A program made the position numbers and the translations under genes. The notes under the pieces are model-generated. The model was not told the DNA's origin and made no database searches. It saw nothing but the letters and a program-made list of their open reading frames with translations. Positions 41,799 to 50,192 of a DNA stretch of 57,478 bases are shown in pieces. The stretch covers positions 165,286 to 222,763 of the forward strand of contig PLBY01000154.1 in NCBI GenBank assembly GCA_003134655.1. The letters are read 5' to 3'. This stretch comes from Acidobacteriaceae bacterium (GTDB taxonomy: Bacteria; Acidobacteriota; Terriglobia; Terriglobales; Acidobacteriaceae). The stretch's first letter is position 1; each line of letters begins with the position of its first letter.

Positions 41799-43568
41799 AT
41801 GAAAATTCTCGGACTTAACGCGTTCCACGGCGATGCTTCAGCGGCGTTGCTGCGCGACGGACAGCTCGTGGTCGCGTTGGAGGAGGAAAGGCTGAATCGC
41901 ATCAAGCACTGGGCGGGGTTGCCGGTGCGTGCGGCAAAAGCCTGTCTCGAAGGGGCACAACCAGACTATATCGCGATTTCGCGCGACCCCAAGGCTCACC
42001 TGAGGGACAAACTGGTGCGGGCGGCGCTGCGGCCACATCGCTGGTTGAACCTGAGTTCCCGTGCCGTAAACAGTGTGCGGATCGCGCAGGTAGGCGACTT
42101 GCTCGCGGCAGAAGGGATTGTGTCACAGCAGACGCGACCAGTGCACTTCGTCGAGCATCACCGGGCGCACCTGGCCAGTGCATTTTTCGCGTCGCCTTTC
42201 GAGGAGGCCGCCGTCGTCTCCATCGACGGCTTCGGTGATTTCAGCAGCGTGATGTGGGGCGTGGGGAAGGCGAATCAGATCGAGGTACGAGGCTCCGTCT
42301 CCTTCCCCCATTCGCTGGGCATTTTTTATACCGCGTTCACCCAATTCCTCGGCTTTCCTAAGTTCGGCGACGAGTACAAGATGATGGGCCTCTCCGCCTA
42401 TGGGGAGCCTCGGTTTGCCGAACAAGTGCGGCGCGTGGTCCGCACAGAGGGAGATCAGTGCCGGTTGAATTTGGACTACTTCACCCACCATAGCAAAGGC
42501 GTGGAGATGACCTGGTACGGCGGGGAGCCGGTCTTGGGCGTGGTGTTTTCGCACAGGATGGCGGAGGAGTTCGGGGATCCACGCACCCCGCGGTCCGAGA
42601 TCCGGCAAAAAGACATGGACCTGGCGGCTTCCGTGCAACTGGTGCTGGAGGAGAACTATTTCGCTCTTTTGAATTTTGTCCAGAAGCGGACGGGTGCGGC
42701 TGCGGTCTGCCTGGCGGGCGGCGTAGCGTTGAATTGCGTTGCCAATGGCATGATCTTCGAGCGCACGAACTTCCGGGACGTGTACGTGCAGCCGGCGGCG
42801 CACGACGCCGGGACCTCGATTGGCGCGGCGCTGTATGTGCAGCATCAAGAGCTGAAGGTACCGAGGTGCTTTCAGATGCGTCACGTGTACTATGGCCCCG
42901 AGTATTCGGACAGTGAAATCAACCGCGATCTGGAGGCCGCCGGATGTAAGTACCACAAGCTCGCGGAGGAGGGCCTGATTGGCAGCACGGTGGAGGCGAT
43001 TGCCCAGGGGAAGATCGTGGGTTGGTTCCAAGGCCGCATGGAGTTTGGGCCGCGCGCTCTGGGGAACAGAAGCATTCTTGCGGACCCGCGCCGCAAGGAT
43101 ATGAAAGAGATTCTCAACAGGCGCATTAAATACCGCGAGCCATTCCGGCCGTTCTGCCCGTCGATTCTTTCGGAGAGGGTGGGCGAGTATTTCGAGACGG
43201 ACTACCCGTCGCCATTCATGGTGATGGCATACAAGATCAAGCCAAAGCAACGCGAGCGGATTCCGTCGGTGACGCACGGGGACGGGACCGGGCGGCTCCA
43301 AACTGTGGAGCGCGAAGTGAATCCGCTGTATTGGAAGCTAATTCACAAGTTCGAGGAAGTGACAGGCGTGCCGGTGCTGCTGAACACGTCCTTTAATGAG
43401 AATGAGCCCATTGTCCAAACACCGGCCCAAGCGATCGACTGCTTCCTGCGAACGCGGATGGACGTGCTGTCCATTGGTGGGTTCATATTGAATAAGGAAG
43501 AAAACCTGAATCTGAGCGAGAATCGGGCAGCATTTGCGGAATTACAGATGGCTGACTCCGCCTCTTGA
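41799..43568 (+). CDS. O-carbamoyltransferase (NodU/TobZ/CmcH family)
   Basis: ATG 41799 (MKILGLNAFHGDASAALL) fits the family start better than ATG 41787. The 589-residue enzyme has the Kae1-like ATPase half with EHHRAHLASAFFASPF (about 119-134, metal-binding His) and FPKFGDEYKMMGLSAYGEP. The YrdC-like half includes GWFQGRMEFGPRALGNRSILADPR and VTGVPVLLNTSFNENEPIV, the classic signature. It moves carbamoyl from carbamoyl phosphate, via carbamoyl-AMP, to a sugar hydroxyl. GC content and codon use look higher than in neighbouring genes, suggesting separate acquisition. Confidence 0.92.
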   Translation: MKILGLNAFHGDASAALLRDGQLVVALEEERLNRIKHWAGLPVRAAKACLEGAQPDYIAISRDPKAHLRDKLVRAALRPHRWLNLSSRAVNSVRIAQVGDLLAAEGIVSQQTRPVHFVEHHRAHLASAFFASPFEEAAVVSIDGFGDFSSVMWGVGKANQIEVRGSVSFPHSLGIFYTAFTQFLGFPKFGDEYKMMGLSAYGEPRFAEQVRRVVRTEGDQCRLNLDYFTHHSKGVEMTWYGGEPVLGVVFSHRMAEEFGDPRTPRSEIRQKDMDLAASVQLVLEENYFALLNFVQKRTGAAAVCLAGGVALNCVANGMIFERTNFRDVYVQPAAHDAGTSIGAALYVQHQELKVPRCFQMRHVYYGPEYSDSEINRDLEAAGCKYHKLAEEGLIGSTVEAIAQGKIVGWFQGRMEFGPRALGNRSILADPRRKDMKEILNRRIKYREPFRPFCPSILSERVGEYFETDYPSPFMVMAYKIKPKQRERIPSVTHGDGTGRLQTVEREVNPLYWKLIHKFEEVTGVPVLLNTSFNENEPIVQTPAQAIDCFLRTRMDVLSIGGFILNKEENLNLSENRAAFAELQMADSAS

Positions 43569-43678
43569 GCAAAGTCTGCACGGGTCGGGGATATCATCGA
43601 CCTCGCGTATGAATGTGTCATTCTGGCGGAACACTGCGGTGCCTATCCAACTATTGGCAACCAAGTATCCCACAAACA

Positions 43679-44923
43679 ATGAACATCTTGCTTCTTAACC
43701 AGGCCTTCTATCCGGACGTTGTCTCTACCGCTCAGCATGCGGGTGACTTGGCAAGAGGCTTGGTGCAGGCTGGACACAAGGTCACGGTCGTGTGTAGTTC
43801 CCGAGGCTATGACGATCCGCGTATTCAGTTTCCCACGCGGGAAACTTGGAACGGCGTCACTATCATCCGCATACGATCGACTGGGTTCGGCAAAGGCTCG
43901 AAATGGCGCCGTGCAGCCGACTTCGGCACATTCATAGCAAGCTGTGCGTTTCGTCTATGGTCATTGCCTCAGTTCGACGTTGTCATTGCAATGACCTCGC
44001 CGCCTCTGATTTCTTTTCTTGCGAGCTTAGCCGTACCCGCCAGAGCTCGCAGCCTCGTGTTCTGGTCCATGGATCTCAATCCGGATGAGGCTATTGCTGC
44101 GGGATGGCTGCGGGAAAAGTCACTGACTGCACGTGTGTTGTCCCGCATGTTGTCGCACAGCTTGCAACGGGCTGGCGTCGTCGTTGCGCTCGATCGGTTC
44201 ATGAAAGATCGTATCGAGGCCAAAGGAATTGAGCCAGAAAAAATTCTGGTTGTGCCGCCGTGGGCGCACGACGATCACGTAAGATTTGACTTTGTCGGAA
44301 GGAAAGAGTTTCGCAAACTTCACGGGCTTTCGAATAAGTTTGTCGTTATGTATTCTGGGAACCACAGTCCATGTCATCCGTTGGACACTTTGCTTGAGGC
44401 CGCAGAGCGGCTCGCAGATCGCGACGAGATCGCCTTCTGCTTTGTCGGGGGTGGAAGCGAATTCAAGAAAGTGCAAGAACGCGTGCAAGATCGTAGCTTG
44501 CGCAACGTGCTTTGTCTTCCCTATCAGCCATTCAAAAGGCTATCAGCCTCGCTATCCGCAGCCGATCTCCACGTCGTGGTCATGGGAGATAAGTATGTAG
44601 GTATCGTCCACCCTTGCAAAGTCTACAATGTGCTCGCTGTAGGAATCCCGTTTCTATACATTGGTCCGACTGAGAGTCACGTGCATGACATCATCAACCA
44701 AGCTGGCGCGGGAGCTTATGCCGCCGCCCACGGTGACGTTGACACCGTTACGTCAAACATCCTTCGAGCTATGCGAAGCACTGCTGATGTTTCGCTGTGG
44801 CCACCCAAACTGAGTCAAGGATTTTCTAGGGATGTTCTCATCCGGCAACTGATCTGCGTGATTGAGCAATCTGACGGAAGCAGGACTCACGCCGACTCAA
44901 GTTTGCACAGTGAACGTGTCTGA
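43679..44923 (+). CDS. Glycosyltransferase family 4 (WbuB/WcaI-like)
   Basis: ATG 43679 gives MNILLLNQAFYPDVVSTAQHAGDLARGLVQAGHKVTVVCSSRGY, the standard start of WbuB/WcaI-like enzymes. AMTSPPLISFLASLAVPARARSLVFWSMDLNPDEAIAAGWL and VVMYSGNHSPCHPLDTLLEAA follow. Near the end, HPCKVYNVLAVGIPFLYIGPTESHV replaces the usual E-x7-E block, as in this subfamily. The 414-residue product would add a sugar, often a deoxy-amino sugar in relatives, to the lipid-linked intermediate. It is the last polysaccharide gene before the accessory island. Confidence 0.85.
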   Translation: MNILLLNQAFYPDVVSTAQHAGDLARGLVQAGHKVTVVCSSRGYDDPRIQFPTRETWNGVTIIRIRSTGFGKGSKWRRAADFGTFIASCAFRLWSLPQFDVVIAMTSPPLISFLASLAVPARARSLVFWSMDLNPDEAIAAGWLREKSLTARVLSRMLSHSLQRAGVVVALDRFMKDRIEAKGIEPEKILVVPPWAHDDHVRFDFVGRKEFRKLHGLSNKFVVMYSGNHSPCHPLDTLLEAAERLADRDEIAFCFVGGGSEFKKVQERVQDRSLRNVLCLPYQPFKRLSASLSAADLHVVVMGDKYVGIVHPCKVYNVLAVGIPFLYIGPTESHVHDIINQAGAGAYAAAHGDVDTVTSNILRAMRSTADVSLWPPKLSQGFSRDVLIRQLICVIEQSDGSRTHADSSLHSERV

Positions 44924-44931
44924 GTGGCAAG

Positions 44932-45132
44932 TTGTTAGGTTTGTACAGATTTCGCATAATCGAATTGACTGTTGGGTGCGATGAGGTTCTTCGGGGCCAG
45001 ATCGCCAAGAAGGAAGGCCGAAGCTTGGCCCAAATTTGCGAACTGCTTCTCAGGGGCGGGATTCACGAGTACGAGAGAGAAGGATCCAGATACCTCCATT
45101 GTTTTGTAGATCAGCTGAAGCAGATTCAATAA
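44932..45132 (+). CDS. Possible ribbon-helix-helix protein, perhaps a remnant
   Basis: The 66-residue frame has CDEVLRGQIAKKEGRSLAQICELLLRGGIHEYEREGSRYL. It aligns with LKRDVESIAAREGQSVARICEAFIMAGSDAYKRQGTKSL of the regulator at 12992-13192. The expected N-terminal beta strand (RLTFRVSS) is only loosely matched by YRFRIIELTVG, and no RBS is evident. It marks the left edge of the second island and may be what is left of a second cassette's regulator. Confidence 0.45.
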   Translation: MLGLYRFRIIELTVGCDEVLRGQIAKKEGRSLAQICELLLRGGIHEYEREGSRYLHCFVDQLKQIQ

Positions 45133-45268
45133 CACCAAGTTCAGAGCTTGCTCGTCCGCGAGGCGAGGGGCAGAAACGTCAAGGCGAGCGTCCGGAGAAA
45201 GTCTTCCAGAGCTTGAGAATAAACTTTACTCCACAGGGGGGGCGAACCAGGTCAGGAGGTCTGATGGA

Positions 45269-45529
45269 TCAGCCACAGGGGATGGACCGGATGGACCCCG
45301 GATCTCGCCGGTCAATAGTAGGTGAACTAGGAGCGCGAGCAAGCTTCTTGCGCAGCGCGTCGCAGATGTTTGCCAACTCCATAAGCAGTGCGACGACGAC
45401 GGCGAAGCTGAACAGCGTCAACGTGATCTCTGTCCCTCCGGAAATCTCCTGAACGCAAGGGATGTGGTGAGGGTTAAGGAAGACGGGGTCCTGACGTGCA
45501 GCATCGGTGACACAAGCTAGTCCGCTCAT
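45269..45529 (-). CDS. Small single-pass membrane protein, unknown
   Basis: The gene is supported by a perfect Shine-Dalgarno AGGAGG 5 nt before ATG 45529. The 86-residue product has a Cys-containing N-terminus (MSGLACVTDAARQDPVFLNPHHIPC), one strong membrane segment (EITLTLFSFAVVVALLMEL, about 34-52) and a basic tail. I do not recognise the family. No neighbour clearly belongs with it. Confidence 0.5.
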   Translation of the reverse strand: MSGLACVTDAARQDPVFLNPHHIPCVQEISGGTEITLTLFSFAVVVALLMELANICDALRKKLARAPSSPTIDRRDPGSIRSIPCG

Positions 45530-45594
45530 ACGAGCCTCCTGAAATACCAGATTGCCCGGTCGAACAGCCAGTTCCTAGTATCTACTCCGTTACC

Positions 45595-45813
45595 TCAGAA
45601 CCTACTCTTTTTCTGGGCTCGTTTGTGTGCTCTCCTCCGCCCTTTTAGTCTCGCGCAGAATCCGAGTCCCATAACGGGGCCCGTAATCTGGTCTATTAAT
45701 GCGAAAATGCCACGTAATATGTTGAAAACACACGGGATTGCACATGCATTGGAGAACGGCCAAAAGAAAAGGGCAAGTAGTGCAACCTTTGGAAGAAGAA
45801 ACAAAGGAGCCAC
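45595..45813 (-). CDS. Possible small hydrophobic protein
   Basis: GTG 45813 opens a 72-residue frame with two hydrophobic stretches (LFLLPKVALLALFFWPF and ALIDQITGPVMGLGFC) and a very basic end (RLKGRRRAHKRAQKKSRF). Only a weak AAGGCG lies upstream. It could be real or chance. Confidence 0.25.
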   Translation of the reverse strand: MAPLFLLPKVALLALFFWPFSNACAIPCVFNILRGIFALIDQITGPVMGLGFCARLKGRRRAHKRAQKKSRF

Positions 45814-45958
45814 CGCCTTAAACTTCCAAACTTCCCCATCAGCAACTTTGCTTTAAGCGGAAAAACGCGAACGGGAAGGGGTGACTCCTAACCGTAGCGA
45901 CGGGGGCCACGCTTTGGAGGGACAATCTGGGCAGCCCTGCCCACATCGCTCGAAGGCG

Positions 45959-46163
45959 GTTTTTCCAAACGAGGCCACCAAGTTCTTACTTTTGAATAGG
46001 ATCGTATCGATCAGGCTCAGGGCTGTCACGAGAAGGCCCCTCACAAGCCGGCGGGCTCAGACATCCGTGTCGAAATTCGCCGCGTTGGGCTCCAAACTCC
46101 ACGTTGCGCAATTCGCGCTGGACCGCTGGACCCGAATGAAGGAGGAATCGTCGCGGATACGCA
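45959..46163. repeat. About 200-bp dispersed repeat, copy A
   Basis: The stretch from TTTTTCCAAACGA to GTCGCGGATAC matches 51168-51345 over its whole length, with small gaps and scattered substitutions. In copy A it directly adjoins a broken HNH gene on the - strand and supplies its odd C-terminal tail. Confidence 0.7.
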
Positions 46164-46330
46164 CCACGATGCACATTCTTGTGGCACGCGGCACAGAGCG
46201 TAATCAGGTTCCGCTCTGAGTCATCTCCGGACTGGCTAGGATGTTGTTGATGATGAACCCCAACGTTCGACGTTGTGCCGCATGCTTGGCATCTCCAACT
46301 ATCCCCTCGCAACCTTCTTGACAAAGAAGC
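45986..46330 (-). pseudogene. HNH endonuclease remnant fused to repeat A
   Basis: The frame RGDSWRCQACGTTSNVGVHHQQHPSQSGDDSERNLITLCAACHKNVHRG keeps the zinc cysteines, HH pair, N and CxxCH of the intact HNH at 15999-16244. Upstream, RLDPESYRLL is in another frame, and downstream the protein runs into the 200-bp repeat instead of ending. The nuclease core could still fold, but start and end are damaged. An 80-bp block (46164-46243) is identical, as far as I can read, to 57286-57365. Confidence 0.7.
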
Positions 46331-46405
46331 CGGTACGATTCAGGATCTAGCCGCCGCGCAAGAAATCTAAGACATCCAAGAAACGGACCGTGTGTACTGG
46401 CGTTC

Positions 46406-46972
46406 TTATTCGGAGACTCCGGCCGCGCGGCGAGCCTCGTTCCATTCCGCCTCGATCCTCAACTCCAAAATCCACTTCTCTAGATAAGCGCGGTCCAGCG
46501 AATCCCATCGCATTCTTAATATGCCTGCAACGTCCTCAATATGCCTTTGGGACTGTGCCAGTTTCGCCCATTCGAGCTTCGAGACGACTACATCCTCAGC
46601 GCTCGCTACAAAAAGAGATCTACCTTGCAGATTCACCAGTTTGCGTCGGCGGAATTCTTCTTCGCTGAAGGGACGGGACTTGCGGATGATCAAGTCAATC
46701 TTCCAGCCCGTTGCCATGTCAACCACGTTGAATAAGGATTGGTGCTTGCGAGCTTCGAGCACCGCATCCAAGTCCACATAGTACTGATCCTTCGAGAGAA
46801 GTTGGACGAATGTTCGCAATTGATCCGCGGTTGCTGCAATGACGAGATCAATGTCTTGTGTTGTCCGCGGGGCGCCGTAGTACGCACTGGCGAACGATCC
46901 GGCAAGCATGTAGGCAATGCCGGCCTCACCAAGCGCCGACGTGATCCTATGGAAAACCTCCGAGACACTCAT
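46406..46972 (-). CDS. Nucleotidyltransferase (MNT/AbiEii-like, DUF6036 type)
   Basis: ATG 46972 overlaps the upstream stop. The 188-residue protein has VFHRITSALGEAGIAYMLAGSFASAYYGAPRTTQDIDLVIAA: the GS-x10-12-DxD core (G-S-F-A-S ... D-I-D) of minimal nucleotidyltransferases. DLIIRKSRPFSEEEFRRRK and SAEDVVVSKLEWAKL follow, the third acidic region and a conserved 'EDvvlsKLeW' motif. Such proteins act as toxins or as nucleotidylating partners in toxin-antitoxin-like pairs. It is coupled to the small gene upstream. Confidence 0.82.
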   Translation of the reverse strand: MSVSEVFHRITSALGEAGIAYMLAGSFASAYYGAPRTTQDIDLVIAATADQLRTFVQLLSKDQYYVDLDAVLEARKHQSLFNVVDMATGWKIDLIIRKSRPFSEEEFRRRKLVNLQGRSLFVASAEDVVVSKLEWAKLAQSQRHIEDVAGILRMRWDSLDRAYLEKWILELRIEAEWNEARRAAGVSE

Positions 46973-47199
46973 CGCAACCGCGCCGGTACCGGAGCGGGCA
47001 GGAAGGTCAGCCGAATGAGTTCTCGTGCGACCTGCGCGTCCGACCATGCTGGATACTCTCGCCGGATTTGCTCCTTTGCCAATTCGCGAGCAAACAGGCT
47101 CATTTCCAGTGCCAGGAGTAGGCGCTGTTCTCCTGGCATGGCCCGTTGAATTTGGAGCTGGAGAGCTTGTGCGGAAGGGCTTGTGTCGGTGATGGGCAC
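46969..47199 (-). CDS. Small partner protein of the nucleotidyltransferase
   Basis: GTG 47199 gives 76 residues (MPITDTSPSAQALQLQIQRAMPGEQRLLLALEMSLFARELAKEQIRREYPAWSDAQVARELIRLTFLP), all helical. Short proteins of this kind ('...EMS.FAR.LA...IR..hPeW...') commonly precede DUF6036 nucleotidyltransferases, so the two probably form a functional pair. No RBS is obvious and the exact start is uncertain. A frameshifted relative sits at 3400-3616. Confidence 0.65.
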   Translation of the reverse strand: MPITDTSPSAQALQLQIQRAMPGEQRLLLALEMSLFARELAKEQIRREYPAWSDAQVARELIRLTFLPAPVPARLR

Positions 47200-47310
47200 G
47201 GCCAAAATGTTACCATGTCGGGACGGATGAATGTTTAAGCTGCTAGCTGCCGCCGGCCTGTACCAACCGGGCTGTACCGGGTGGTGCACTGCGATCCCGT
47301 CGTCGCTTTT

Positions 47311-47538
47311 TCAAGTCCCATGAGCCCTGGCGTGACACTTGCCACAGAGCGTGATGAGATTCAGCTCGGAATCTTCGCCCGCATGGCTGCGAAATTCCTT
47401 ATGGTGAACCTCCAAGTTCGACATCGTGCCACACGATTGACATCGCCAGCCATCGCGACACAGCACCAACTGCCGCAGATTCTCGTACGACTCCGGATCC
47501 AGCCGCAAGCGGGGAGGATCTAGTCGCATCGGGCTCAT
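47311..47538 (-). CDS. HNH endonuclease
   Basis: ATG 47538 (MSPMRLDPPRLRLDPESYENLRQLVLCRDGWRCQSCGTMSNLEVHHKEFRSHAGEDSELNLITLCGKCHARAHGT) gives 75 residues. All HNH residues are present: CxxC, HH, N and CxxCH. It closely resembles the cassette nuclease at 15999-16244. Its start overlaps the stop of a truncated copy of the cassette's fourth gene, exactly as in the intact cassette, so the two-gene end was copied as a unit. It may still be functional. Confidence 0.75.
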   Translation of the reverse strand: MSPMRLDPPRLRLDPESYENLRQLVLCRDGWRCQSCGTMSNLEVHHKEFRSHAGEDSELNLITLCGKCHARAHGT

Positions 47539-47645
47539 GATGCTTTCTCGCTCAGACCGCCCAGAAATGCCCGCCTCTGCTCTCCGGGTAGGAACTTGAA
47601 GAATCTCGTCATCGAGAACAACAGCGTCTCCGGATCCCCGTCGAC
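47536..47645 (-). pseudogene. C-terminal remnant of the cassette's fourth gene
   Basis: The frame GDPETLLFSMTRFFKFLPGEQRRAFLGGLSEKAS matches the last 34 residues of the protein at 15304-16002 (GNPETLLFSMTRFFKFLPGDQREAFLGALSEKAS). Everything before it is gone. It joins the HNH gene through the same ATGA overlap. Confidence 0.85.
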
Positions 47646-47717
47646 GCATACATTTGTGAGCGAGGAATTCACGAACAGGGAATCATAGACCTTCCCTGAG
47701 GACGGACAGCGGATGTC

Positions 47718-48140
47718 TTACCGAAGAAGGTGCGGAGCGATAATGCTCAGGAATTCACTTGAAGTGATGATCTTGGTGTTCTTCCAGAAGGTGGAGAAGT
47801 GGCGCTGGTTTCCCGTAATCAAGTAGTCTGCACGAGCGGCGTCGGCGCATTCCACGAACATGTTATCAGTTGGATCTGAGGTGACTTGCCTTAGTCGCGA
47901 CGGCGTAACCACGCGCGTATGATTTTCGATCACTTGTCGCAGTTGTAGGCGTAGGCCCTTGCGAATCTTAAGTTCCGGACGCGCTAAGACCGCGGCATAT
48001 TCCGCCACAATCGCCTCCGAGACATACCACCGAGCAGGTTTGGTCATCGCGAGCAACACCACCGTGCGCTGCATCCCCTCCGGTTTGAGCGCTGCTGACA
48101 CCACCACGTTGGTATCGATGACCAGCCGCAGCGGGATCAT
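47718..48140 (-). CDS. PIN-domain toxin (VapC-like ribonuclease)
   Basis: The 140-residue protein starts MIPLRLVIDTNVVVSAALKPEG, with the first catalytic Asp in V-I-D-T-N. EAIVAEYAAVLARPEL carries the conserved Glu, and DNMFVECADAARADYLITGNQRHFSTF holds the later acidic residues and the D-x-L-I-T-G-N motif of the PIN_3 subgroup. These enzymes cut RNA. The start overlaps the antitoxin stop. An internal 150-bp stretch also occurs at 3619-3768. Confidence 0.9.
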   Translation of the reverse strand: MIPLRLVIDTNVVVSAALKPEGMQRTVVLLAMTKPARWYVSEAIVAEYAAVLARPELKIRKGLRLQLRQVIENHTRVVTPSRLRQVTSDPTDNMFVECADAARADYLITGNQRHFSTFWKNTKIITSSEFLSIIAPHLLR

Positions 48141-48415
48141 CGGCGTTTGGACCTGCGAGCAGTTTTGACGATCTGGTCGATTTGCGTGGTAGTCAGTCGA
48201 TTCGTTCCCTTGCTTTTCGATTCCATTCCAATGATCCGAAGAACCTCCGGCTCGGGTACCGCCAGACGCACGTAATCCCGAACGCTGAGCAGGACGGCTC
48301 GCGGGCGGCCTCGCTTCTCAATGACAACGGAGCGCCCCTCATCCTCCACCCGGCGAAGAAGTTTGCCGAAATTCGTTCGCGCATCTAGCGCGGTAACAAC
48401 AATTCCGTCGTTCAT
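48137..48415 (-). CDS. Phd/YefM-family antitoxin
   Basis: The 92-residue protein begins GIVVTALDARTNFGKLLRRVEDEGRSVVIEKRGRPRAVLLSVRDYVRL, the Phd/YefM fold: a strand, an A-R-x-N/F-x-x-L-L helix, then 'V-I-E-K-R-G-R-P-x-A-V-L-L'. The C-terminal third (KSKGTNRLTTTQIDQIVKTARRSKRR) would wrap and block the PIN toxin. GGAGAG precedes the ATG, and a strong promoter lies just upstream. Antitoxin first, toxin second, with ATGA overlap. Confidence 0.9.
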   Translation of the reverse strand: MNDGIVVTALDARTNFGKLLRRVEDEGRSVVIEKRGRPRAVLLSVRDYVRLAVPEPEVLRIIGMESKSKGTNRLTTTQIDQIVKTARRSKRR

Positions 48416-48439
48416 AGACTCTCCATTTCACTTTCGTAA

Positions 48440-48468
48440 ACTCTACAGTTCGTTCGGGTGCGTGTCAA
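48440..48468 (-). promoter_or_regulatory. Promoter of the Phd-PIN operon
   Basis: Reading leftward: TTGACA (48468-48463), exactly 17 bp, then TAGAGT (48445-48440), 24 bp before the antitoxin ATG. This is a near-consensus housekeeping promoter. Confidence 0.65.
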
Positions 48469-48651
48469 CATTACGGCGGGAAGCTCGCTGCGCAGCGGCC
48501 TTACTCTCAGAATTCGGCAAGATCTCAAACTTCGGCTTGCCGATCTCGTGCCAAGCGTGAACATCGGCTACTGAATGAGCAGATGAGGAATGACGTTAGA
48601 AATGCAAATTCCAACCCCTTTTTTTGATAAAATAAGGCAAGGGATTAGTGT

Positions 48652-48678
48652 GCCTAGACTTTCTCTCTAGGGCTTTTT
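48652..48678 (+). terminator. Intrinsic terminator-like hairpin 1 in leader
   Basis: GCCTAGA (48652-48658) pairs with TCTAGGGC (48666-48673, one bulged G) around a 7-nt loop and is followed by TTTTT (48674-48678). It lies on the + strand about 225 bp before the gene and well away from any gene end pointing this way. Confidence 0.5.
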
Positions 48679-48687
48679 GTGCGTGTT

Positions 48688-48711
48688 GGGCTCGACCAAA
48701 CGGTCGAGCCC
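48688..48711 (+). terminator. Perfect hairpin 2 in leader
   Basis: GGGCTCGACC (48688-48697) and GGTCGAGCCC (48702-48711) form a perfect 10-bp stem with a 4-nt loop, followed by TTTGCTATTT. It is a strong stem with a weak U-tract, so it may be a terminator, an attenuator or a protein-binding RNA element. Confidence 0.6.
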
Positions 48712-48902
48712 TTTGCTATTTACACGCAAATCTGCTGAAACGAAGCCAGGGCGCATGAAAGCAGGAGCAAGTTCGGAATGTAGATTTTGTATTTCTGCAT
48801 CTGCGAAACACCCGATCTTTCGGTGGTCAGACAGTGATGCGTTTCGCGCACGAGGTTGCTTTGAACGCTCAAGCAAAAAAGAAAGCGGTGAGGAGGTCGA
48901 AT

Positions 48903-50192
48903 GTGACGAACAGCTGCGTCATCAGCGCTGGCGAAATGTTTGCCGATGGCACGATGATCGAACTGGTCTCCGGTTCTTCTGGACTTAACAAACCCGATCT
49001 CTTGCTGTGGAACGGGAGCAGGGCGACGGTTGGACGCCGCGTCGAACGCGGCGGCTGCATTTACGAGGCACCTGAATTGGCTCCGAGTCTATCTCGGGCA
49101 ATTCGATTGCCTTCCCGGAGTAGGAGCTACGATTCAGCTCGCAGCCTGTTTGCTGCAATGACCGAATTGTTTCAGCACCACTTAGATTTGCCGAGCCGAG
49201 AATCAAATCTGCTTGCCTGCTTTGCGATCGGAACATGGCTGGCTGACTGCTTGCCGACCGCGCCAAGCCTGGCAATTTCTGGGCCCGAGCCGGAGTTGGG
49301 CGTTGACCTGTTGCGCCTCCTCAGTTGTGTCTGTCGCCACTCCCTCATGTTGGCGGAAGTCACTGCGGGGAGCTTCCGTTCACTGCCGATGCATTTGAGC
49401 CCCACCTTGCTTCTCAATCAGCAAGAATTGAAGCCCAACCTGCAGCGACTTTTCCGTGCATCGAGCCACCGTGGACAGCACTTGCTCGGAAACAAAGGAA
49501 GCCTTGTTGATCTATATGGTCCGAAAGCGATCTTCTGTGGGAGCGATGCCGTGGGAGACGCTCTTAGTGGTGGAGTGATCCACGTTGCTGTGACACCATC
49601 GCACTTGCACTTATCCACATTGGAGGAGCAGGTTCAAAACGAAATCGCCAACAGTTTTCAGCCGCGCCTTCTGATGTACCGCCTTAAGAACCTACGCAAC
49701 GTGCATAAATCTCAAGTTGACGTCTCGACCTTCAGCTTTGAATCACGCCAGCTCGCCCGCACTCTAGCATTGTGCTTTCCGGAGGACTTGGGGCTGGCAA
49801 ACGATGTGGTCCAGTTGCTCCGACCGCAGGACGAGGAGGTTCGCGGGCAACATTCCCGGGACGTTACCTGCACGGTTATCGAAATCCTCTGGGCGATTGC
49901 GCATCAGGGAAAGCAGCGCACAGTGCGAGTCGATGAACTCGCGAAGGACGTGAACGTGCTCCTGCAAAATCGGGGAGAGACGCTAGTGTATAGCCCTGAG
50001 CATATCGGCTGGAAGCTGAAGAGCTTAAATATTCCCCGACACAGCAGCAGCTCCGGGCGTCAAATTCTGCTTGACCGAAACACCAACCAAGCTGTCCATC
50101 GATTTGCTCGAGCCTACGATTTAGCATGCACGCAGGTCGAGGAGGTTGGTTGTCCCGACTGCGACCAGGCGAGAGCTGCTATTTCTAAATGA
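48903..50192 (+). CDS. Unknown protein with a degenerate P-loop/primase-helicase-like region
   Basis: GTG 48903 is chosen because AGGAGG lies 7 nt upstream; longer in-frame starts lack it. The 429-residue protein has SNLLACFAIGTWLADCLPTAPSLAISGPEPELGVDLLRLLSCVCR (about 101-145). That is laid out like the Walker A part of DUF3631/P4-type helicase-like proteins but lacks the GK[ST]. The second half (ARTLALCFPEDLGLANDVVQLLRP, then TVRVDELAKDVNVLLQNRGE and SPEHIGWKLKSLNIPRHSSSSGRQ) looks like a winged-helix region, and CPDC occurs near the end. Probably a non-ATPase relative from a mobile element. Confidence 0.6.
   Translation: MTNSCVISAGEMFADGTMIELVSGSSGLNKPDLLLWNGSRATVGRRVERGGCIYEAPELAPSLSRAIRLPSRSRSYDSARSLFAAMTELFQHHLDLPSRESNLLACFAIGTWLADCLPTAPSLAISGPEPELGVDLLRLLSCVCRHSLMLAEVTAGSFRSLPMHLSPTLLLNQQELKPNLQRLFRASSHRGQHLLGNKGSLVDLYGPKAIFCGSDAVGDALSGGVIHVAVTPSHLHLSTLEEQVQNEIANSFQPRLLMYRLKNLRNVHKSQVDVSTFSFESRQLARTLALCFPEDLGLANDVVQLLRPQDEEVRGQHSRDVTCTVIEILWAIAHQGKQRTVRVDELAKDVNVLLQNRGETLVYSPEHIGWKLKSLNIPRHSSSSGRQILLDRNTNQAVHRFARAYDLACTQVEEVGCPDCDQARAAISK

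Larger units (their letters stand above)
48469..48902 (+). other. Long leader of the 48903 gene
   Basis: No gene was found. A -10-like TAAAAT lies at 48628-48633 after a T-run. Two hairpins follow (listed separately), then about 190 nt to the start. Such a leader suggests control after initiation of transcription. Confidence 0.4.

Noticed and set aside
42123..43301. A 392-residue - strand gene opposite the carbamoyltransferase
   Set aside because: It is an antisense shadow in GC-rich coding DNA. The + strand frame has all family motifs.
45036..45452. A + strand gene overlapping the small membrane protein gene
   Set aside because: It lacks an RBS and reads as low-complexity Arg/Ser. The opposite strand has a perfect AGGAGG before its ATG.
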